Positions 6,871-11,111 of a stretch of DNA of 11,111 bases are shown here, piece after piece. This DNA comes from an uncultured Victivallales bacterium. GTDB lineage: Bacteria; Verrucomicrobiota; Lentisphaeria; Oligosphaerales; JAFGRS01. The DNA lies in contig CAILKC010000534.1 of the NCBI GenBank assembly GCA_903834675.1, positions 1 through 11,111 on the forward strand. Direction: 5' to 3'. Made by a program: the position numbers and the translations under genes. Numbering within the stretch: position 1 is the stretch's first letter; each line of letters opens with the position of its first letter. The notes beneath the pieces are model-generated. The model was given only the letters and a program-made list of their open reading frames with translations, searched no databases and was not told the DNA's origin.

Positions 6871-7284
6871 CTAGCTTTCGTACAGGATAGCCACTACGAG
6901 CCTCGTCTTCTCCACGCCTGGCGTCTTCCTGGAGCCGATGGCGATGATGTCGCCGGCCTTGATTGGGACTGGCGTGTCTTCGGGGCACAGTGCGCCATTG
7001 ACCATCGTCGGGTTCGTGGCTGCCTTGTTTGTGACCACGGTCCAGGACTTGAGCGAGTCATCCTTCCTCAGGCGGAACTGCGGGTCCGAGGCGAAGCGCC
7101 CATCGTCTCCGGCCAGCGACCGAATCGTTCCTCTCCCAACATCGGCATCCAGCCGCAGCGCAAGGTCTGTCCCGGAGTCCCCGGTAAGAACAATGGTTCC
7201 CAAGGTGACTGCACCGCAGGCTTCGCATGCCCTCGGCGTGTCCACGCGGTTCTCCTGACCGCACTTGCTGCACGTCCAGGCCAT
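6871..7284 (-). CDS. Zinc-ribbon protein with divergent FHA-like domain
   Basis: Product of 137 residues. It opens with a zinc ribbon (C5-x2-C8, C20-x2-C23) of the kind that starts many signalling adaptors. Residues about 29-135 form an FHA-like fold: IVLTGDSG, GR at 50-51, SDPQF (66-70), N91-P-T then VNG (95-97), and AGDIIAIG (110-117). Canonical FHA domains have SRxH where this has SDPQ, so the phosphothreonine-contact loop is altered. The FHA region of the kinase encoded just upstream has the same SDPQF, so the two are close relatives. The domain may bind phosphothreonine or another ligand. A GTG at 7293 overlaps the kinase stop, but GGAGGGG lies 8 bases before the ATG at 7284, so I start there. 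The previous stop (7290) is 5 bases away, indicating tight operonic linkage. Confidence 0.88.
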   Translation of the reverse strand: MAWTCSKCGQENRVDTPRACEACGAVTLGTIVLTGDSGTDLALRLDADVGRGTIRSLAGDDGRFASDPQFRLRKDDSLKSWTVVTNKAATNPTMVNGALCPEDTPVPIKAGDIIAIGSRKTPGVEKTRLVVAILYES

Positions 7285-7289
7285 ACTCC

Positions 7290-8579
7290 TCACCCCTCCC
7301 CGATCGTGACCGTCATGGGCAGTTTCACAATCCCCTTGGCCTCGCGGCCGACAGCCAGTACATCGCCTGCCTTGAGTGGGGTCTCTCCTGTCACCGCCTT
7401 GCCGTTGAGAAGCGTGTCATTGGATGCCGCCACAGGTACAACAACCCATTGCCCAGATTCCAGCCTCCTGAGCGTGAACTGGGGATCAGACATATACTTA
7501 GCGTCCTCGCCCAGACTCTTGCAGAGAGCTCTCCCAACGGGCGTAGTAATGTTAAACTCCAGTCTGCCCCCGCCGGCCAGGAGACCCAACTGTGTCGCCC
7601 TCGATGCGGGCGGACGCGGAGGAGGTGGTGGCGGTGTGGACGGCTTTGGAACTGGCGCCGGGGCGGGCTTGGCTGCCGGTGGCACGCTAACCGGGAGGCC
7701 CAGCAATGCGATGTGAACTTGCTCTGCCGTGGGGCGCTTGGAGGGGTCAGGGTTCAGGCAGGCATAAAGCGCCGCCGCAATAGAGTCGTCCGTAACGGGG
7801 TTGATGGACCCCCGCAACCGAGGTCTGACGGCGGTATGGCCTAGTGCCGCCTTCTGGTACTCCCCATCGTCATCGCAGGAATAGGGGTGGCCTTGGGCCA
7901 GCAGTTCGTAGAGGATGATCCCGCAGGTGAATACATCAGACGCCGTGCCGGGGACCTTGCCGGTGAAGTGTTCAGGAGAGAAGTAACCAGGCGTTCCCGT
8001 GTATCCCTGCGTTCCGTGCCAGGGCGCTCGTTTGTCGGCCAGAATAGAGAAATCCAGGTCCACAACCTTGAGCCGGTACCCGACCTCAATCCTGCTGTCC
8101 TGAATCAGGTATAGGTTCTTGGGTTTCAGGTCGCAGTGCACGACCTTGGCGGCGTGCAACGCCTTCATCCCGGCCATGAGCAGACGAGCAAAGGTGAGAC
8201 GTTGATCCCAACCAACGGACCCAGGCGCGCTGCTGGCCTTTCCCAGGTACTCCGCCAGGTCATTCCCCTTCTCCACAAACTCGAACGCCTGGTAGAAGCA
8301 CTTCTGGCCACTGGCCTCCGACTCGAAGAACTCGATGAAGCGATAGGCATAGTTCTTTGCCGAACTCGATTCGATACGCCGCTTGAGCTCCTTCTGATAC
8401 TCCACGTATTTGGGGTACCAGTCGACGGATACAGATGGGGACTTGTACTGCTTGAAGAACACCCTGCACGAGTCTGCCGTCGCAACAGCCTCGTAGGCAT
8501 TGGCGAAGGCCCCTTTGTTCAGGAGCCTGACGACTCGATAGAGTTCTACTTGCTGGTTTGGCCTCAGGTTCGTCGCCAT
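7290..8579 (-). CDS. Hanks-type Ser/Thr protein kinase with C-terminal FHA-like domain
   Basis: Product of 429 residues. The kinase domain spans about 12-295: glycine loop NKGAFANAY (21-29), ATP-anchoring Lys43 (FFKQYK), catalytic loop HCDLKPKN (148-155, Cys in place of the usual Arg), metal-binding DLD (174-176, for DFG), SPE (201-203, for APE), D215..G220 and R282. The essential Lys, both Asp and Asn are present, so activity is expected despite the variants. A proline-rich linker (about 296-326) leads to an FHA-like domain (330-429) with GR (349-350), SDPQF (364-368), N387, NGK and AGDVLAVG. There is no membrane segment, unlike many bacterial PknB-type kinases, so it is probably cytoplasmic. 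Linker threonines or serines could be autophosphorylated. It sits between a vWA gene (27-base gap) and the zinc-ribbon FHA gene, with the phosphatase next. Only a weak GGGA precedes the ATG. Confidence 0.94.
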   Translation of the reverse strand: MATNLRPNQQVELYRVVRLLNKGAFANAYEAVATADSCRVFFKQYKSPSVSVDWYPKYVEYQKELKRRIESSSAKNYAYRFIEFFESEASGQKCFYQAFEFVEKGNDLAEYLGKASSAPGSVGWDQRLTFARLLMAGMKALHAAKVVHCDLKPKNLYLIQDSRIEVGYRLKVVDLDFSILADKRAPWHGTQGYTGTPGYFSPEHFTGKVPGTASDVFTCGIILYELLAQGHPYSCDDDGEYQKAALGHTAVRPRLRGSINPVTDDSIAAALYACLNPDPSKRPTAEQVHIALLGLPVSVPPAAKPAPAPVPKPSTPPPPPPRPPASRATQLGLLAGGGRLEFNITTPVGRALCKSLGEDAKYMSDPQFTLRRLESGQWVVVPVAASNDTLLNGKAVTGETPLKAGDVLAVGREAKGIVKLPMTVTIGEG

Positions 8580-8606
8580 ATCGTCATCCCGTGTTGGCGG
8601 CCTTGG

Positions 8607-9368
8607 TCAGCGGCCGGTGAAACTGCCACCACATGCCACCCAGCTCTTCTGCCCGAACAGGCCGCGCTGCACCTTGGCTTCAGGAGCACCTTGGTTAGCC
8701 GAGACGGAGACAGACTTGCCGATGTACTCCAGAACCTTACGGAACTCGACTCCAGCCAGCCCACGGCCAGTTTGTGCGTCATCGACAACCTCGTACTCGG
8801 ATTTGTCGGCGCTGGCAAGTTCCTGGTAGATCGGGGAGTCAGGCGCCACTAGGAACAGCATGACCCGTTGGTCCTGAACCTTCTTGATCAGATCCGCAAC
8901 CTTGGCCTTCTGCTCTGGTACAATCGATCCCGTTTCAGCGGGCTCATCCGTCAGCATGATCACGACCCGGTGGCATTCCTTGGCGGGCCGCCATGGAAAG
9001 TCGAGGCAGAAATCCAAAGCCACAAGCATGACCTCGTCTCCCTGACACACAACCTTACTGAGCCCCGACTGGAACTGGCCCTGGTCTGCCGTGAAGAAAC
9101 GTCCGCCGCCCTGCATGAAGCCGCCGTAGAGCGCAGCGTGGCATTCGTCGTGGAAAACGGACCGATCTTGGAACACCGTTCCACCGCTGCCAGACTCGGC
9201 CGTTTGGTGCGCGACGAAGTCCAGGCGGAGATCCCATTTCTGCTGGCCATTGGACGTGAGGCCGGTGATGAAGTCCGAGATATGCCGCTTCACAGCCTCG
9301 ATGCACGGCTGCATGGAGGCGGAAGCGTCCAGGCAGAAGACCACATCGGCGATTCCTCTGGTACTCAT
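8607..9368 (-). CDS. von Willebrand factor A (vWA) domain protein, canonical MIDAS
   Basis: Product of 253 residues, essentially one vWA domain (about 5-220). The metal-ion-dependent adhesion site is canonical: D14-A-S16-A-S18, plus D141 in VVIMLTDEPAE. Such domains bind protein partners through a coordinated Mg2+. The segment ELASADKSEYEVVDDA (183-198) is shared with the vWA protein encoded just upstream, so the two are paralogues. The last 20 residues, QRGLFGQKSWVACGGSFTGR, extend beyond the domain, and a similar tail survives as a fossil at 3709-3813. No signal peptide or membrane segment is seen. Size and gene context resemble TerY-type vWA proteins that work with a kinase and a phosphatase. 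GAGG lies about 8-9 bases before the ATG. Confidence 0.9.
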   Translation of the reverse strand: MSTRGIADVVFCLDASASMQPCIEAVKRHISDFITGLTSNGQQKWDLRLDFVAHQTAESGSGGTVFQDRSVFHDECHAALYGGFMQGGGRFFTADQGQFQSGLSKVVCQGDEVMLVALDFCLDFPWRPAKECHRVVIMLTDEPAETGSIVPEQKAKVADLIKKVQDQRVMLFLVAPDSPIYQELASADKSEYEVVDDAQTGRGLAGVEFRKVLEYIGKSVSVSANQGAPEAKVQRGLFGQKSWVACGGSFTGR

Positions 9369-9440
9369 GACGTTCCCTCACCTTTGGCCTATGGGTCACA
9401 GCACCTTCGACGCCCCGCGACGACCATCACCGTTACCGGT

Positions 9441-10151
9441 TCACAGGACTTCTGCCGCCGCCGACTTGCTGACACTGGCAGCCAACTGCTTCAGCGTCGT
9501 CTGGAACTTCTTCTGGTCGGCGGTATAGACGTCAAGGCTCACCTCGTTGCCAGCGTCGTCAACGGTCTGTTCATACTCTGACTTGTCGGCCTTCGCCAAC
9601 TCGTCGTAACACGGGCGCGGGGGAGCGAAGATAGACAGGATCAGCCGGTTCGAGTTCACTTGGTTGATGATGTCCGTGATGCCCCCTCCGGCAGCCTCGG
9701 GTATGGCAATCTTCTCCGTGAACGGCGCATCGGTGAAGACAATGACAACCCGGGCCGCGCTGCTGCGGTAGCGCCATTTGGCCGGGTCTTCCGTATCTTG
9801 CTTCCCGATCTGCCCCATGTTCGCCAGCTTGTAGATGGCATCGAGCAGTGACTCGGGGTCATCGCCGCCACCCGTCGCAACCAGCTTGGCCAGTTGCCGC
9901 TTCAGTTCCTCGGCGTCATGCGTGAACGGATTGTCCTCATACCAGTCGCTGCCATCCACTTCGAAGTCTCGGTACCCGACCACCTTGGCGCGCCAATCCT
10001 TGACCGGGCATGAGTTGTTCGCGTCTTTGGTGGTCAGTGTGCCAATGAAGACATTCAGGTTCTCCTTCAGCCGGTCAATGCAGTTCTGCATGCTCCCGGT
10101 CGCGTCCATCAGGAACACGATGTCCACGACGCCCTTCACTTTGTCTGCCAT
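9441..10151 (-). CDS. von Willebrand factor A (vWA) domain protein, DATGSM type
   Basis: Product of 236 residues covering one vWA domain. It has a MIDAS variant D16-A-T18-G-S20, as in vWA domains found beside alpha-kinase-like and TerY-like proteins. GGGDDPES (94-101) supplies further metal-site residues, and D141 lies in VVIVFTDAPF. A C-terminal ELAKADKSEYEQTVDDA (184-200) matches the second vWA protein. Expected role: a metal-dependent scaffold for the downstream kinase or phosphatase (inference from the triad-like neighbourhood). The open frame extends upstream to 10319, but the ATG at 10151 has AGGAGA 7 bases before it, and the domain begins just after, so I use that start. A 72-base spacer separates it from the next vWA gene, and I see no terminator there. 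Confidence 0.92.
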   Translation of the reverse strand: MADKVKGVVDIVFLMDATGSMQNCIDRLKENLNVFIGTLTTKDANNSCPVKDWRAKVVGYRDFEVDGSDWYEDNPFTHDAEELKRQLAKLVATGGGDDPESLLDAIYKLANMGQIGKQDTEDPAKWRYRSSAARVVIVFTDAPFTEKIAIPEAAGGGITDIINQVNSNRLILSIFAPPRPCYDELAKADKSEYEQTVDDAGNEVSLDVYTADQKKFQTTLKQLAASVSKSAAAEVL

Positions 10152-10201
10152 GGTAGGTTCTCCTGTAGTCGACCCACGTCGCCAAGATAGGCATCTCTGC
10201 C

Positions 10202-10426
10202 CTACGCTCTCCTCACTTCCTTGGAGGACCCCAATAGCGGCTCGGCCCGTCCGCCGCCACTTGCGCCGCCCGTACCGCCACATACCTGGCAAACACCAGT
10301 TGCATAGCAGGTTGGGCAAGCGCTTTGGTCCGCGGGGCTCCCCCGTCCCGTATAGCCTCGCTTACCCGACCCCTTGCAGGCGTTACATCCCCCTGTCCCA
10401 TTGCACTCAACGCACCGTTGGTCCAT
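10202..10426 (-). CDS. Small free-standing DnaJ-type zinc-finger protein (four CxxCxxxG repeats, no J domain)
   Basis: Product of 74 residues made almost entirely of the cysteine-rich repeat of DnaJ/Hsp40: C5VEC8NGTG, C14NAC17KGSG, C37PTC40YATG and C46QVC49GGTG. Eight cysteines can hold two zinc ions. There is no J domain, G/F linker or substrate-binding C-terminal domain, so it is not a DnaJ protein. Small proteins of this type occur as zinc-binding adaptors or in DnaJ-like fusions, and no activity can be assigned. The frame is open from 10501, but the ATG at 10426 has AGGAG 8 bases upstream, and all repeats follow it. The vWA gene starts 50 bases downstream, so they are probably in one operon. 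Confidence 0.85.
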   Translation of the reverse strand: MDQRCVECNGTGGCNACKGSGKRGYTGRGSPADQSACPTCYATGVCQVCGGTGGASGGGRAEPLLGSSKEVRRA

Positions 10427-10662
10427 GTTGCCGTCTCCTCGAATCCACCCAGTTCTAACCCTCAAACGCCCCCTCAGGGGATACAGAATCCACGGTCCCA
10501 CGGCCGCATTCGCATACGACGTGGGAACTGGGGTCGGCGTCTCCCCGTGTTGGACCTACAGGGCCCAAGGCATCCGCACGCAGCACACCAAAGATACTGT
10601 CTTCGTCTGATTGATGGCGGGTCAGACTCCCGCCGATGCTAGTGGAAACTCCCGTGCATTCT
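10427..10662. other. 236-base gap between the two small zinc-type genes
   Basis: Apart from the ribosome binding site of the 74-aa gene I find no gene that I can support. A minus-strand frame ending at 10455 stays open through the gap, and its last 60 codons look protein-like, but it has no plausible start or ribosome binding site of its own and overlaps the 75-aa gene in another frame. A perfect 6-bp inverted repeat, GGCGGG with CCCGCC and a 7-base loop, lies at 10616-10634. CCCCTGAGGGG (10474-10484) is a second short palindrome. Neither is followed by a T run, so they are not typical intrinsic terminators. Confidence 0.5.
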
Positions 10663-10890
10663 TCACGTCGTGCGTTGCCGTGATCGTGCCACATACTCAC
10701 ACCCAGGCCAGTTGAGCGTGCCGTCGGACAGACGTACTCCGCAAACGTGGGCGAAATCACAGTTCTCGAGATCGGCCTGTGCTCTTGCCTCCGTGTCTTG
10801 TCGCCCTGGTTTGCGGCGAAGCACAGAGTCAAGCCGCACTCTCTGGTTTACCCTTGGACAGTCGTATGTCTCTCTATTGCGTTTGATCAT
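10663..10890 (-). CDS. Small four-cysteine protein, first gene of the cluster
   Basis: Product of 75 residues that I do not recognise as a named family. It has cysteines at 11 (YDCPR), 44 (ENCDF), 50 (HVCG) and 64 (WPGCEYV), a spacing suited to one zinc or metal-cluster site. The middle (20-42) is strongly basic and helical; no hydrophobic segment is present. The start is well supported: AAAGGAGAG lies about 8 bases before the ATG at 10890, the best ribosome binding site in the window. A longer frame to 10962 exists, but its extra residues precede this site. It is the first gene of the same-strand series but is 236 bases from the next gene, so it may or may not share its transcript. Confidence 0.72.
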   Translation of the reverse strand: MIKRNRETYDCPRVNQRVRLDSVLRRKPGRQDTEARAQADLENCDFAHVCGVRLSDGTLNWPGCEYVARSRQRTT

Positions 10891-10950
10891 CGTTAGTTCT
10901 CTCCTTTGTTGGCCATCGCAACCGTCATTGGCGCGATGACTTACCCTCCG

Positions 10951-10978
10951 ATTGTACAACATTCTCGGGAAGTAACTA
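10951..10978 (-). promoter_or_regulatory. Candidate weak sigma-70-type promoter for the leftward cluster
   Basis: On the minus strand TACAAT (10951-10956) is a good -10 match, and TAGTTA (10973-10978) 16 bases upstream is a poor -35 match. It lies about 60 bases before the start of the first gene, and the surrounding bases are AT-richer than the coding DNA. This is pattern matching only; consensus in this phylum may differ. Confidence 0.3.
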
Positions 10979-11111
10979 CTCAGGTACCCCGGGCAACGCT
11001 GGCGGAGCTCAGGGCTGAGCGGGAAGGTAGCGTGCCGGAAAGGTTGGTCAAGGCGGGGTCTTGAGCGGCGGCTTAGGTCTGGCAGATCTGGGAGGGGGCG
11101 AACGGCGCGCC
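10979..11111. other. Right end, no supported gene
   Basis: These 133 bases upstream of the candidate promoter contain no gene I can support on either strand. A 42-codon plus-strand frame (10936-11064) has no ribosome binding site and runs through the candidate promoter. Confidence 0.4.

Noticed and set aside
5047..10151. Assignment to type VI secretion regulation
   Set aside because: Kinase, phosphatase, FHA, vWA and FGE parts recur there, but there is no secretion structural gene here and the phosphatase is PPP rather than the PP2C type of that pathway.
10616..10634. GC-rich hairpin as an intrinsic terminator
   Set aside because: The stem is only 6 bp and no T-rich run follows on either strand.
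10455..10832. Minus-strand frame of about 125 codons overlapping the 75-aa gene
   Set aside because: It overlaps a gene with a strong ribosome binding site in another frame and has no plausible start of its own.
10936..11064. Plus-strand 42-codon frame at the right end
   Set aside because: No ribosome binding site, no recognisable similarity, and it runs across the candidate promoter for the leftward genes.
1..11111. CRISPR arrays, tRNA or rRNA genes, insertion sequences
   Set aside because: No regularly spaced short repeats, no cloverleaf or rRNA-like sequence, and no transposase or terminal inverted repeats were seen.

Overview
The window is GC-rich bacterial DNA. Every gene I can support lies on the minus strand, so the reading order runs from high to low coordinates. 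A SLA1-homology (SHD1) domain, a formylglycine-generating-enzyme (FGE/SUMF1) domain on a membrane-anchored protein, a eukaryotic-type kinase and many zinc ribbons in one cluster suggest the Planctomycetota/PVC group or a neighbouring phylum. This is inferred from domain content only; the window has no marker gene.

Layout in transcription order: a possible weak promoter (about 10951-10978); a 75-residue four-cysteine protein with an excellent ribosome binding site; a 236-base gap; a 74-residue free-standing DnaJ-type CxxCxGxG zinc protein; two paralogous von Willebrand A (vWA) proteins; a Hanks-type Ser/Thr kinase ending in an FHA-like domain; a zinc-ribbon plus FHA-like protein; a PPP-family phosphatase; a zinc-ribbon/membrane/helical-repeat protein (337 aa); about 460 bases of gene fossils; a 662-residue paralogue of the 337-aa protein that carries an FGE domain; an 80-residue protein; a zinc-ribbon/membrane/SHD1 protein whose start overlaps the previous stop (ATGA); and the first 72 codons of a polyphosphate kinase 2 (PPK2), which runs off the left edge.

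The genes form a phospho-signalling cassette: a kinase to write, a PPP phosphatase to erase, two FHA-like domains as possible readers, two vWA scaffolds, and three membrane-anchored zinc-ribbon proteins that could link the module to the envelope. The set resembles vWA-kinase-phosphatase triads of tellurite-resistance-type (TerY) loci and the kinase/phosphatase/FHA/vWA/FGE toolkit of type VI secretion regulation. It matches neither: the phosphatase is PPP rather than PP2C, and no secretion or Ter genes are visible. The physiological output is not evident.

The most informative structural observation is that the stretch between the 337-aa and 662-aa genes holds three fossils: the 5' end of an 80-aa-type gene, the C-terminal tail of a vWA gene, and a piece of the phosphatase gene. 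An 80-base duplicated leader follows. Their order fits an ancient tandem duplication of the unit vWA-kinase-FHA-phosphatase-zinc-ribbon-small protein. In the second copy all but the last two genes have been deleted.
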